Assembly: GCF_031377265.1 (NCBI RefSeq)
Contig: NZ_JANMET010000232.1
Coordinates: 1 to 11,429 of the forward strand
Source: JAUYQR01 sp031377265
GTDB taxonomy: Bacteria; Pseudomonadota; Alphaproteobacteria; Rhodobacterales; Rhodobacteraceae
Length of the DNA: 11,429 nt
Direction: 5' to 3'
Shown here: positions 1-6,633 of the stretch, piece after piece
Layout of the letters: the number at the start of each line of letters is the position of its first letter
Numbering within the stretch: the first letter of the stretch is position 1
Notes under the pieces: generated by a model
Seen by the model: the letters and a program-made list of their open reading frames with translations, nothing else
Told to the model about the DNA's origin: nothing
The model's database searches: none
Made by a program: the position numbers and the translations under genes

Positions 1-936
1 GACTGGGACGCGCTGATCGCGCAGATGAAGTCCGACCCCAACAAGACCCACTTCAAGAAGCCCGAAGCCTGGGACAAGGTGGACTGGGAGGGGATGGACC
101 CCGCCCTGCGGACCGAATTCATCGACTTTCTGGTGTCGTCCTGCACCGCCGAGTTTTCGGGCTGCGTGCTGTACAAAGAGATGAAACGCCGGGGTGCCAA
201 CCCCGACATCTGCGAGCTGTTCAGCTACATGTCGCGCGACGAGGCCCGGCATGCCGGCTTCATCAACGACGCGCTACGCGAGGCCGGGGTAGCGGTGAAC
301 CTCGGCTTTCTGACCAAGGCCAAAAAGTACACCTACTTCCGGCCAAAGTTCATCTACTACGCCACTTATCTGTCGGAAAAGATCGGCTACGCCCGCTACA
401 TCACCATCTACCGCCACCTCGAAGCGCACCCGGAAAAGCGGTTCCACCCGATCTTCAAATGGTTCAAGGAATGGTGCAACGACGAGTTCAGCCATGGCGA
501 GGCCTTCGCACTGCTGATGAAGACCGACCCGAAACTCACCGAAAGCTTTGCCAACAAACTGTGGATCAAGTTCTTCCTGACCGCCGTCTACTCCACCATG
601 TGGGTGCGCGATCACGCCCGGCCGGAATTCCACAAGGCCCTCGGCGTCGACATCGGCTGGTATGACCAGGAGGTGTTCCGCAAGACCTCGACCATCGCCC
701 GGCAGATCTTCCCGATGGAGCTGGACATCGACAGCCCGCGCTGGATTCCGAACCTTGAGCGGATGAACCGCGCCTTCCTTGCGATGGATGCTGCCCACCG
801 CCAGGGCGGCATCGCTGGCAAACTGAAGGGCTGGGCGGCGGGCGCGAAAGCGGCCCTTACCTTCGCCAGCCTCTACACGATTCCGGTCAAACGCCACGAT
901 CTGCCCGCATCGGTGCGGCTGGAGCCGACGTATTGA
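1..936 (+). CDS. acsF: Aerobic Mg-protoporphyrin IX monomethyl ester oxidative cyclase, 5' truncated
   Basis: Oxygen-dependent cyclase that forms the fifth ring of (bacterio)chlorophyll, turning Mg-protoporphyrin IX monomethyl ester into divinyl protochlorophyllide. The frame is open from the first base, so the gene begins outside the window; 311 codons are visible of a family length of about 350. The ferritin-like di-iron signature is clear: a Glu in EFSGCVLYKE, then SRDEARHAGF, a Glu in YLSEKIGYARY, and DEFSHGEAF, giving the paired Glu and Glu-x-x-His ligands. It precedes puhE and hemA on the same strand, the usual order at this end of the Rhodobacteraceae photosynthesis cluster. An internal ATG at 25 is not the true start, because the homologous frame continues upstream of it. 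Identity is very likely; only the N-terminus is missing. Confidence 0.95.
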   Translation, partial: DWDALIAQMKSDPNKTHFKKPEAWDKVDWEGMDPALRTEFIDFLVSSCTAEFSGCVLYKEMKRRGANPDICELFSYMSRDEARHAGFINDALREAGVAVNLGFLTKAKKYTYFRPKFIYYATYLSEKIGYARYITIYRHLEAHPEKRFHPIFKWFKEWCNDEFSHGEAFALLMKTDPKLTESFANKLWIKFFLTAVYSTMWVRDHARPEFHKALGVDIGWYDQEVFRKTSTIARQIFPMELDIDSPRWIPNLERMNRAFLAMDAAHRQGGIAGKLKGWAAGAKAALTFASLYTIPVKRHDLPASVRLEPTY

Positions 937-1002
937 CCGCTGACCCCCATACCGCTGTTCCGGCAGCGGGTTGGTGTACGGGATGGGCGCGTCCCGAACA
1001 CC

Positions 1003-1034
1003 TGTGCGGCATCCCTGTCCAGGGGTGCCGCACA
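1003..1034 (+). promoter_or_regulatory. Hairpin enclosing the puhE ribosome site and start codon
   Basis: The left arm TGTGCGGCATCCCTG (1003-1017) is complementary to the right arm CAGGGGTGCCGCACA (1020-1034): 14 Watson-Crick pairs and one G-U pair. The formal loop is 2 nt, so the terminal pairs must open. The right arm contains the purine-rich ribosome site (AGGGG, 1021-1025), and its last base is the A of the puhE ATG. No T-run follows, so it is not an ordinary terminator. In RNA it would bury the puhE translation start; in DNA the same symmetry could be a protein-binding site. A smaller hairpin with a 6-bp stem (952-957/964-969) lies just upstream in the acsF-puhE gap. The structure is seen directly; the role is inferred. 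Confidence 0.55.
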
Positions 1035-1903
1035 TGACCAGTCCTTGGATCGCCGTCGTCTCGGCCCTGTTTGTCTGGTGGTTTTCCACCGGGGCGATCC
1101 TCTGGCGCGTCAAGCGGGCCGATCATGGCGGACCGAATGCCCATCTCTGGTCGGTCCTCCTCGGCCTGCCGCTTCTGGCGCTTGGCGTCTGGGGGATGGC
1201 CGTGACCTTCCAGAACCCGACCGTTGCCGGCACCTACGGCGCGTTCCTTGCGGCCCTCGCGGTCTGGGGCTGGATCGAACTTGCATTCCTGTCGGGCATC
1301 ATCACCGGCCCGAACACCGCGCCCTGCCCCGCCTTCGCCAGCCAATGGGCCCGCTTCTGGCGCGCCACCGGCACCATCGCGTGGCACGAGGTGCTGCTGA
1401 TCGCGGCCCTTATCCTGATCGCCCAGGCGTCCAGCGACGCAAGCAACACCACCGCGCTTTGGACCTTCGCGATCCTGTTCTTTGCCCGCCTGTCGGCCAA
1501 GCTGAACCTGTTCTTCGGCGTTCCCCGCATCCACACCGAATTTCTGCCAACCCCGCTGGCACATCTCGCCAGTCACTTCCGGCACGCGCCGATGAACTGG
1601 GTGTTCCCGATCTCGGTCACCGCGCTCACCTTCGCCGCCGCCTGCTGGATGGAACGGGCCTATTCCGCCCCGACCGACGCGGCCTTCATCAGCCATATCC
1701 TGCTGACGGCATTGACCCTGCTGGCGCTTTTGGAACACTGGTTCATGGTCCTGCCGCTGCCTGACCAAAAGCTGTGGCGCTGGTTGCTGCCCGCCCCGCT
1801 GACCGCCCCCGCCTACACTGCCCCCGCCTACACCGCACCCGCCTACACCGCACCGATAACCGGCGCAAAGACGCCAGAGACCACACTGACAGTGAGAAAG
1901 TGA
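1034..1903 (+). CDS. puhE: Photosynthetic complex assembly protein PuhE (DUF3623 family)
   Basis: Integral membrane protein of the puh operon, known in Rhodobacter to affect reaction-centre and light-harvesting complex assembly; the mechanism is not settled. The 289-aa product opens with a hydrophobic helix (WIAVVSALFVWWFSTGAIL) and has about six or seven further hydrophobic stretches, with family-typical segments such as ARLSAKLNLFFGVP and the HFRHAPMNW region. The start at 1034 (MTSPW) is chosen because homologous sequence begins there; in-frame TTG/GTG/ATG codons from 971 onward would add a non-hydrophobic, unrelated extension. The last ~30 residues are an odd tail of TAPAY pentapeptide repeats encoded by 15-bp tandem repeats, followed by a polar end. 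The stop overlaps the first possible hemA start (TGATG), suggesting co-translation. Confidence 0.93.
   Translation: MTSPWIAVVSALFVWWFSTGAILWRVKRADHGGPNAHLWSVLLGLPLLALGVWGMAVTFQNPTVAGTYGAFLAALAVWGWIELAFLSGIITGPNTAPCPAFASQWARFWRATGTIAWHEVLLIAALILIAQASSDASNTTALWTFAILFFARLSAKLNLFFGVPRIHTEFLPTPLAHLASHFRHAPMNWVFPISVTALTFAAACWMERAYSAPTDAAFISHILLTALTLLALLEHWFMVLPLPDQKLWRWLLPAPLTAPAYTAPAYTAPAYTAPITGAKTPETTLTVRK
1802..1855 (+). repeat. 15-bp tandem repeat in the 3' end of puhE
   Basis: Three complete units with the pattern ACCGCCCCCGCCTAC (1802-1816, 1817-1831, 1832-1846) and a fourth partial unit (1847-1855). They differ by single bases and encode the pentapeptide Thr-Ala-Pro-Ala-Tyr three times, then Thr-Ala-Pro. 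Because the unit is five codons long, copy-number change by slippage would lengthen or shorten the PuhE tail without a frameshift. Confidence 0.92.
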
Positions 1904-1908
1904 TGCCC

Positions 1909-3120
1909 ATGGACTTCGACAGCCACTTCAAAAGCCAGATCGATGCGCTGAAAGCCGAAGGCAATTACCGCATCTTCGCCGATCTGGAACGCAAGCGCGG
2001 TGCCTTTCCGCAGGCCAGCCGCCACAAGGATGGCGTGGTCGAAGACGTCACTGTCTGGTGTTCCAATGATTATCTGACCATGGGCCAGCACCCCGATGTG
2101 GTGCAGGCGATGATCGACACCGTGCAGGCCTGCGGCACCGGTGCGGGCGGCACCCGCAACATCGGCGGCAACACCGTGCATCACCTGGAACTGGAACGCG
2201 AACTGGCCGATCTGCACGGCAAGGAACGCGCGCTGCTGTTCACCTCGGGCTATGTGTCGAACTGGGCCGCCCTTGGCACGCTTGGCGCGCGCATCCCCAA
2301 CGCGGTGATCCTGTCGGACGAAGGCAACCATGCCTCGATGATCGAAGGCATCCGCCATTCCCGCGCCGACAAGGCGCTGTGGCGGCACAATGACTGGCGC
2401 GATCTGGACCGCAAGCTGCATGCGGTGGGTGACCGGCCCAAGATCGTGGCCTTTGAATCCGTCTATTCGATGGACGGCGACATCGCCCCGATCCGCGAGA
2501 TTGTCGAAGTTTGCGAAGCCCACGGCGCTCTATCCTACATCGACGAAGTCCACGCCGTCGGCATGTACGGCCCGCGCGGCGGCGGCGTCACCGAAGAACG
2601 CGGCCTGGCAGGCCGGATCGACCTGATCGAGGGCACGCTTGGCAAAGCATTTGGTGTCGTCGGCGGCTACATCACCGGCTCGAACAACCTGTGCGATTTC
2701 ATCCGCAGCTTTTCGTCCGGCTTCATCTTCACCACCGCGCTGCCACCCGCCATCGCGGCGGCCGCCACCGCCTCGATCCGCCACCTCAAGGGGTCGGATG
2801 CCGAACGTCGCGCCCAGAAGGCCAATGTCGCCAAGGTGCGCAAACTGCTGGACCGTGCTGGCATCCCGCATATGGCCAACGAAAGCCACATCATCCCGGT
2901 GATGATCGGCGATCCGGTGAAATGCCGGATGATCTCCGATATCCTGATGGCCGACTGGGGCATCTATGTGCAGCCGATCAATTACCCCACCGTGCCCAAA
3001 GGCACCGAGCGGCTGCGCATCACCCCCGGCCCCAACCATTCGGACGCCGACATCGACAAGCTGGTCACCGCACTGGCCTCGCTGTGGAAACGCTGCGCGA
3101 TTTCCCACGCAGTCGCATGA
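1909..3120 (+). CDS. hemA: 5-aminolevulinate synthase
   Basis: Pyridoxal-phosphate enzyme condensing glycine with succinyl-CoA to 5-aminolevulinate, the first committed step of haem and bacteriochlorophyll synthesis by the Shemin route used in alphaproteobacteria. The 403-aa product is family length. It starts like other alphaproteobacterial enzymes (MDFDSHFKSQIDALKAEGNY) and has the GTGAGGTRNIGGN glycine-rich segment near residues 76-88, IDEVHAVGMYG around 211 (Asp to the cofactor ring nitrogen), and the Schiff-base Lys in EGTLGKAFGVVGGYI (about residue 246). Two in-frame ATGs exist, at 1903 (overlapping the puhE stop) and 1909. The second is preferred because GAGAAAG at 1894-1900 is better spaced from it and homologues start there. 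hemA between puhE and cycA is the normal arrangement in this family. Confidence 0.96.
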   Translation: MDFDSHFKSQIDALKAEGNYRIFADLERKRGAFPQASRHKDGVVEDVTVWCSNDYLTMGQHPDVVQAMIDTVQACGTGAGGTRNIGGNTVHHLELERELADLHGKERALLFTSGYVSNWAALGTLGARIPNAVILSDEGNHASMIEGIRHSRADKALWRHNDWRDLDRKLHAVGDRPKIVAFESVYSMDGDIAPIREIVEVCEAHGALSYIDEVHAVGMYGPRGGGVTEERGLAGRIDLIEGTLGKAFGVVGGYITGSNNLCDFIRSFSSGFIFTTALPPAIAAAATASIRHLKGSDAERRAQKANVAKVRKLLDRAGIPHMANESHIIPVMIGDPVKCRMISDILMADWGIYVQPINYPTVPKGTERLRITPGPNHSDADIDKLVTALASLWKRCAISHAVA

Positions 3121-3137
3121 AATCGCGCGCCCGGCCC

Positions 3138-3168
3138 TTGCCAAACGTCGCGCGCGCAACACTATACA
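3138..3168 (+). promoter_or_regulatory. Possible cycA promoter
   Basis: In the 73-bp gap between hemA and cycA a TTGCCA (3138-3143) and a TATACA (3163-3168) resemble -35 and -10 boxes, separated by 19 bp, slightly long for a sigma-70 promoter. They lie 25 bp before the cycA start codon. cycA could equally be transcribed by read-through from hemA; this call rests on base similarity only. Confidence 0.35.
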
Positions 3169-3193
3169 CCCAGACAAAACCGGGAGGACTCCT

Positions 3194-3652
3194 ATGAAAT
3201 TCGCAACTGTCGCCTTTGCCTTCGCTGGCCTTGCTGCACCTGCTTTCGCGCAAGACATCGAAGCGGGGGCAAAAGTCTTCAACCAGTGCCAGACCTGCCA
3301 CGTCGTGGTGAACGAGGCGGGCGAAACGCTGGCCGGCAAGAATGCCAAGACCGGCCCGAACCTCTATGGCGTGATCGGCCGTGTCGCGGGTTCCTATGAA
3401 GGCTTCAAGTACGGCGCCGGCATCGAAGAACTGACCACCGCAGGCTATGTCTGGACCGAGGCTGATCTTGCCACTTACGTGCAGGATCCGACCAAGTTCC
3501 TGGTGGAAAAGACCGGTGACAAGAAGGCCAAGTCGAAAATGGCCTACAAGGTGAAAAAGCCTGAAGACGCGGCCAACGTGGCTGCGTTCCTGGCGTCGCT
3601 CGCCCCGGCCCCGGCCGCTACTGACCCAGCCGCCGCCCCAGTAACCAACTGA
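3194..3652 (+). CDS. cycA: Cytochrome c2
   Basis: Soluble periplasmic class I c-type cytochrome that carries electrons from the cytochrome bc1 complex to the photosynthetic reaction centre and also serves respiration. The 152-aa precursor begins with a Sec signal peptide (about residues 1-19, ending APAFA before QD). The covalent haem site CQTCH is at residues 32-36, with His36 the axial ligand. The sixth ligand is probably Met116 in KSKMAYKV, in the usual place for long c2 types. The protein ends in an Ala/Pro-rich tail (from about residue 136). A strong ribosome site GGGAGGA (3182-3188) precedes the ATG. It is last in the plus-strand block and is followed by a terminator, as in other members of the family. 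Confidence 0.96.
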   Translation: MKFATVAFAFAGLAAPAFAQDIEAGAKVFNQCQTCHVVVNEAGETLAGKNAKTGPNLYGVIGRVAGSYEGFKYGAGIEELTTAGYVWTEADLATYVQDPTKFLVEKTGDKKAKSKMAYKVKKPEDAANVAAFLASLAPAPAATDPAAAPVTN

Positions 3653-3673
3653 TCCTTGCGCAAACCAAAGAAA

Positions 3674-3704
3674 CCCCCGGCACCCATCAGTGCCGGGGGC
3701 TTTT
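3674..3704 (+). terminator. Rho-independent terminator after cycA
   Basis: A perfect 9-bp GC-rich stem, CCCCCGGCA (3674-3682) with TGCCGGGGG (3691-3699), has an 8-nt loop and is followed by CTTTTGTTT. It begins 21 bp after the cycA stop. The A-rich left flank means it may also act weakly on the opposite strand. Confidence 0.9.
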
Positions 3705-3785
3705 GTTTGCGGTCGGGGCACAGCGGTCACCCCCCGCCTCGGCAAGGCATTCAAAATCATTAACAATTCGCTAAAATGAAAACTT

Positions 3786-3807
3786 AACCCTCTGACAATA
3801 AAGGGTT
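3786..3807 (-). terminator. Weak candidate terminator for the urease operon
   Basis: Read on the minus strand, AACCCT (3807-3802) can pair with AGGGTT (3791-3786) across a 10-nt loop, followed by the T-rich AAGTTTTCATTTT. It lies 25 bp downstream of the ureG stop. The stem is only 6 bp and half A-T, so it is a possible terminator rather than a convincing one. Confidence 0.35.
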
Positions 3808-3816
3808 TCGTTTCTT

Positions 3817-3830
3817 GTCCACGCGTGGAC
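3817..3830. repeat. 14-bp perfect palindrome next to the ureG stop
   Basis: GTCCACGCGTGGAC is identical to its own reverse complement and ends one base before the ureG stop codon. It has no loop and no T-run on either side, so it is not a terminator. A regulator-binding site is possible but has no support beyond the symmetry. Confidence 0.5.
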
Positions 3831-3831
3831 A

Positions 3832-4446
3832 TCAGCTCAGGACAAGGCCACCCTCAGTCTCCAGAAACGCAATGACCTCGGCGATCCCAACCCCCTGCCG
3901 GACCCGCGCCATCACATAGGGCCGCCCCTGCCGCGCCCTTTTGGTGTCCTCCTCCAGCAAGACCAGATCCACCCCCACATAAGGCGCAAGATCGGTCTTG
4001 TTGACGACCAGCAGGTCCGACCGCGTCACCCCCGGCCCGCGCTTTCGTGGAATATCCTGCCCCGCCGCCGTATCGATCACATAGATCGACAGGTCCGCCA
4101 ACTCCGGGCTGAACGTCGCCGCCAGATTGTCGCCGCCGCTCTCGATCAGGATCAAGTCCAGGTCGGGAAACGCCCCCCGCAGCTCCGCCACCGCCGCCAG
4201 ATTGATGCTGGCATCCTCGCGGATCGCCGTGTGCGGGCAGCCCCCCGTCTCCACCCCACGAATCCGGTCGGCAGGCAGCACCTGCGCGCGCAAAAGATAC
4301 TCCGCATCCTCGCGGGTGTAGATATCGTTGGTGATCACCGCCATCGAACAGCGCCCCGCCAGCGCTCGGCACAGGGCCTCTGTCAGCGAGGTCTTGCCCG
4401 CACCCACCGGCCCGCCGATCCCTACCTTCAATGGCCCGTTCTTCAT
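3832..4446 (-). CDS. ureG: Urease accessory GTPase UreG
   Basis: SIMIBI-class GTPase that, with UreF and UreD (UreH), delivers nickel to apo-urease and couples GTP hydrolysis to active-site assembly in the cytoplasm. The 204-aa product is full length. The P-loop GGPVGAGKTSL is at residues 11-21. It also has TNDIYTREDAEYL, the metal-binding Cys-Pro-His in VETGGCPHTAIREDASIN, the IESGGDNLAATFSPELAD switch region, and the guanine-recognition motif NKTD in VVNKTDLAPYVG. It is the last gene of the operon; its ATG overlaps the ureF stop by 4 bp (ATGA). No key residue is missing. Confidence 0.97.
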   Translation of the reverse strand: MKNGPLKVGIGGPVGAGKTSLTEALCRALAGRCSMAVITNDIYTREDAEYLLRAQVLPADRIRGVETGGCPHTAIREDASINLAAVAELRGAFPDLDLILIESGGDNLAATFSPELADLSIYVIDTAAGQDIPRKRGPGVTRSDLLVVNKTDLAPYVGVDLVLLEEDTKRARQGRPYVMARVRQGVGIAEVIAFLETEGGLVLS

Positions 4447-5075
4447 GTCTTGAAGATCCTCACATCCATTCCCTCATGTCGCATCGCTGCTAGGTCCGCC
4501 CCGAATGCCGCCGTCCCGACATCCTCCAGCGCCATGCCCTGCGCCCGCGCCGCCACCTCACCGATCACCGGATGCAACCCCGCCAGCACCCGCTGCCCCT
4601 CCGTCTGACCCAGCGGCACAAACCGCGTCGCAACTGAAACGAGATTGCCGGCAAAGCCATGCAGATAGACCCCGATCACATCGCCAGGCTCCAGCCTCAG
4701 CACCCCGGCCGCTTCTCCCACCGCCACCGGCAGTGCGCGGGCGGGCAGGTCGCGCCCGGTCAGCGCCGCCACGGTCCGCGCAAAAGCCGTGCCCTGCGCC
4801 AGCGTTTCCTCCAGCCGCTCGCGCGAGGTGGCCAGCGCCCGCGCCACCCCGTCCAACGCCGCGTGGTCTGCACCCGGCTTCAACGCGAGGGCCAACAGCA
4901 CGGCATCGGCGACCCCGGAGCCAAAGCGCAGGACGTCTCCGATCCAGTTCGCCACGCCCTCTGGCGTCCGCATCCCTTCGGCCATCGCCCATTCCATCCC
5001 GTGTGAGTACGCGTACCCACCGGTCGGAAACGCCGGCGACAGCCATTGCACCAGCGTCAACAGATCAGTGCGCAT
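4443..5075 (-). CDS. ureF: Urease accessory protein UreF
   Basis: Accessory protein that binds UreD and UreG and acts as the gatekeeper of nickel insertion. The 210-aa product has the family opening LTLVQWLSPAFPTGGYAYSHGMEWA and the later GFAGNLVSVATRFVPLGQTEGQRVL segment, which correspond to conserved UreF blocks. The start at 5075 gives the canonical N-terminus and overlaps the end of ureE by 11 bp; the open frame continues upstream only as shadow of ureE. The product is mainly helical, with no signal peptide. It is translationally linked at both ends (ureE overlap, ureG ATGA overlap). Confidence 0.95.
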   Translation of the reverse strand: MRTDLLTLVQWLSPAFPTGGYAYSHGMEWAMAEGMRTPEGVANWIGDVLRFGSGVADAVLLALALKPGADHAALDGVARALATSRERLEETLAQGTAFARTVAALTGRDLPARALPVAVGEAAGVLRLEPGDVIGVYLHGFAGNLVSVATRFVPLGQTEGQRVLAGLHPVIGEVAARAQGMALEDVGTAAFGADLAAMRHEGMDVRIFKT

Positions 5076-5514
5076 GGCCCATCGTGCGCCCCAACCCGTA
5101 GGCGCCCCCTTCCGGCGTGAACGGCTCGGTCGCGGCCACCACATCGGCTCCAAGGCCGCAAAGCATGTCTGCCAGCACATGATCGGCCCGGATCACCAGC
5201 CGGTCCGCCTCAATCTGGCACGGCGTGTGCCGGTTGCCGATGTGCCAGGCCAGCCGGATAAGATCACCCCGCACCACCAACACCGGCTCCTCGGCCGCAG
5301 AAATCTCGACCAGCCGCCCATCCGAAAGCTCAAACGCATCGCCCGCCAGAAGGTTGGTCGTCTCGGTCAAATCCACCAAAAATGCCTCGCCCGACGCGGT
5401 TACCAGCCGCTTACGCCGCAAGAACCGCGCCTCATAGCCCAGCACAACCCGTGCCGTGGCCAGACGCGGCCAGTGTCCGGCCCGGTGGAGGATTTGGGCA
5501 GTTTCAACAGCCAT
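5065..5514 (-). CDS. ureE: Urease nickel metallochaperone UreE, without the His-rich tail
   Basis: UreE binds Ni(II) at a dimer interface and passes it to UreG. The 149-aa product shows the N-terminal beta domain (ARVVLGYEARFLRRKRLV, LVDLTETTNLLAGDAFELSDGRLVEI) and the C-terminal metallochaperone domain (LAWHIGNRHTPCQIEADRLVIRADHVLADMLCGLGA). His in IRADHVL corresponds to the conserved dimer-interface nickel ligand. The family-typical PFTPEGGAYG is present, but the protein ends GLGRTMGHAH, so the long polyhistidine tail of many UreEs is reduced to two His. A ribosome site AAAGG is spaced 8 bp before the ATG. It is the first intact gene after the disrupted ureC-ureE junction. Confidence 0.95.
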   Translation of the reverse strand: MAVETAQILHRAGHWPRLATARVVLGYEARFLRRKRLVTASGEAFLVDLTETTNLLAGDAFELSDGRLVEISAAEEPVLVVRGDLIRLAWHIGNRHTPCQIEADRLVIRADHVLADMLCGLGADVVAATEPFTPEGGAYGLGRTMGHAH

Positions 5515-5585
5515 CAGATCACCTTTGCGAAGTATTTACCATTTCCGTCAATCCTGAACGCAGGAACAAAAGAGGATCAGTGACC

Positions 5586-5747
5586 ATGACAAGACTTTCC
5601 TTCCTGACCGAACTCATCCAGATCCGCGCCGAAATCGCCCGTCTCAAACGGCGTGAGGCTGTGCTGACCAGCTTGCCGCGCGATCTGCCGCTTTTCCCTG
5701 TGTTCCGCCGGGAAAAGCCTGTTCACTACGAAGCCACCAGCGCCTGA
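5586..5747 (+). CDS. Small hypothetical protein, 53 aa, coiled-coil-like
   Basis: This frame starts at ATG 5586 behind AGAGGA (5571-5576), spaced 9 bp, and runs opposite to the urease genes, divergent from ureE and convergent with the displaced ureC tail (7-bp gap). The predicted product begins MTRLSFLTELIQIRAEIARL, a heptad-like amphipathic helix, followed by a Pro-containing segment and a polar end. I do not recognise the family. It has a plausible ribosome site and a charged, non-random helix, but it is short and high-GC DNA produces many open frames, so it may not be a gene. A TTGCGA box at 5530-5535 is the only promoter-like sequence nearby. Confidence 0.4.
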   Translation: MTRLSFLTELIQIRAEIARLKRREAVLTSLPRDLPLFPVFRREKPVHYEATSA

Positions 5748-5752
5748 TTCCG

Positions 5753-5781
5753 CCTCAATACAAGAAATACCGCTGCGCCAA
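5753..5781. repeat. 29-bp direct repeat, distal copy (displaced ureC end)
   Basis: Identical base for base to 6634-6662, 881 bp away in the same orientation. It covers the last eight ureC codons, the stop codon and two following bases. It is the perfectly conserved core of a longer ~99-bp similarity. It may mark the place where a cassette recombined into ureC. Confidence 0.9.
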
Positions 5782-5853
5782 CGGCAGCTCCCGCGCCGGT
5801 TCGCAGGTCAACAAGACGCCGTCCGCGCGCACTTCATAGGTATCCGGGTCCAC
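5755..5853 (-). pseudogene. ureC: Displaced 3' end of ureC (32 codons)
   Basis: The minus-strand frame reads VDPDTYEVRADGVLLTCEPA and continues to ARELPLAQRYFLY and a stop: the C-terminus of the urease alpha subunit, matching the end of the intact ureC at 31 of 32 residues. At the DNA level it differs from that copy at 13 of 99 bases. The similarity stops abruptly at the Val before DPDTYEV; upstream codons (back to an ATG at 5886) encode unrelated residues. It lies just downstream of the HNH gene and is best read as the original ureC tail cut off when the endonuclease cassette inserted. An ATG at 5886 overlapping the HNH stop opens a 43-codon frame through the tail, so a short peptide could still be made. 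Confidence 0.88.
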
Positions 5854-5882
5854 CACACTGTGCTGATGGCACTGGCTGTCAA

Positions 5883-6626
5883 TCATGTTCCGAATTTCCC
5901 TCTGTCCACCCCGTGATGCACTTCCCGATGGCAGTTGGGGCAAAGGGCGATTGCATTGGCAACGGTATCGTCACCGTCATCGACGAGGCGGATCTTGTGA
6001 TGGACTTCGAGGTAGGGAGTGCTGTCCTTCAGACGGTCAAATAGTGCCTTTTCCTTGCAGTGCTCGCAATGGCCGTTGGCACGAAAAAGGACTTCGGCCA
6101 CAACATATTGATTGCGAACGAAGGTTTGCATGGTCACCGTCACCTTGCGCGGCTTATGGCCAGGCTCGGGAAGGCGTGCTTGCCGTTCCTCTGGACTGAG
6201 GGCGCTGGCCGAAGCGAGGCCCGAAGATTCTTCGGCGATTAGGGCTTCGAGGTCTGCAAATTCCTCTCGGAACGCCCCGTATCTGGCGAGAACGCTTCTC
6301 AATGCGTGCATTTTGACCGAGCGAATGCCTTCGTAGTATTCGATATGCCCGTCAAGTGCCTTCAAAGCGTTTTCAAAGCGGGCCTTCCCCATCCGGTCGC
6401 GAATATAGCTTAAAGCGAATTCCGTTTGTGGAGCGCTCAGGCCGCGCGCATAACGCCGTCCTTCGGCCATGCAACGGACGACGTAAATGGTATCGCGGGC
6501 GGACGTTTCGTTCATTCCAAGCGCAGTGGCTTCTGCCACCGCAGCGTTCGCAGACACCTTGCCGTCGTATACGTCCAAACCAAGATGGAAACACCTTTCA
6601 AAGGCCGCTTTGGGAACCGGAGCCAT
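5883..6626 (-). CDS. HNH endonuclease inserted at the ureC 3' end
   Basis: The 247-aa product has a C-terminal HNH nuclease domain: CEHC (Cys187, Cys190), LEVHHKIRLVDDGDD (His209/210), ANAIALCPNCHREVHHG (Asn224, Cys229, Cys232, His233, His237). This is a zinc-ribbon HNH of the McrA-like kind. The first ~170 residues are helical and contain NETSARDTIYVVRCM and QTEFALSYIRDRMG segments; they probably bind DNA or oligomerise, but I do not recognise the domain. Its ATG lies 9 bp after the intact ureC stop, and its ribosome site (GAGG) overlaps that stop codon. Its own stop overlaps an ATG (ATGA) of the displaced-tail frame. Position between duplicated ureC ends suggests a homing-type role; a restriction-type HNH enzyme is the alternative. 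Confidence 0.9.
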   Translation of the reverse strand: MAPVPKAAFERCFHLGLDVYDGKVSANAAVAEATALGMNETSARDTIYVVRCMAEGRRYARGLSAPQTEFALSYIRDRMGKARFENALKALDGHIEYYEGIRSVKMHALRSVLARYGAFREEFADLEALIAEESSGLASASALSPEERQARLPEPGHKPRKVTVTMQTFVRNQYVVAEVLFRANGHCEHCKEKALFDRLKDSTPYLEVHHKIRLVDDGDDTVANAIALCPNCHREVHHGVDRGKFGT

Positions 6627-6633
6627 TATCGCA

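Noticed and set aside
887..1768. Long minus-strand open frame opposite puhE
   Set aside because: It is an antisense shadow of puhE, with very Arg/Gly/Pro-rich translation and no family features.
1774..1908. N-terminal extension of hemA upstream of the two ATGs
   Set aside because: These codons are the puhE 3' repeat read in another frame and have no similarity to 5-aminolevulinate synthases; the family start is at 1909 (or 1903).
3817..3830. Palindrome as ureG terminator
   Set aside because: There is no loop and no T-run on the minus strand side; the bases following it are A-rich rather than T-rich.
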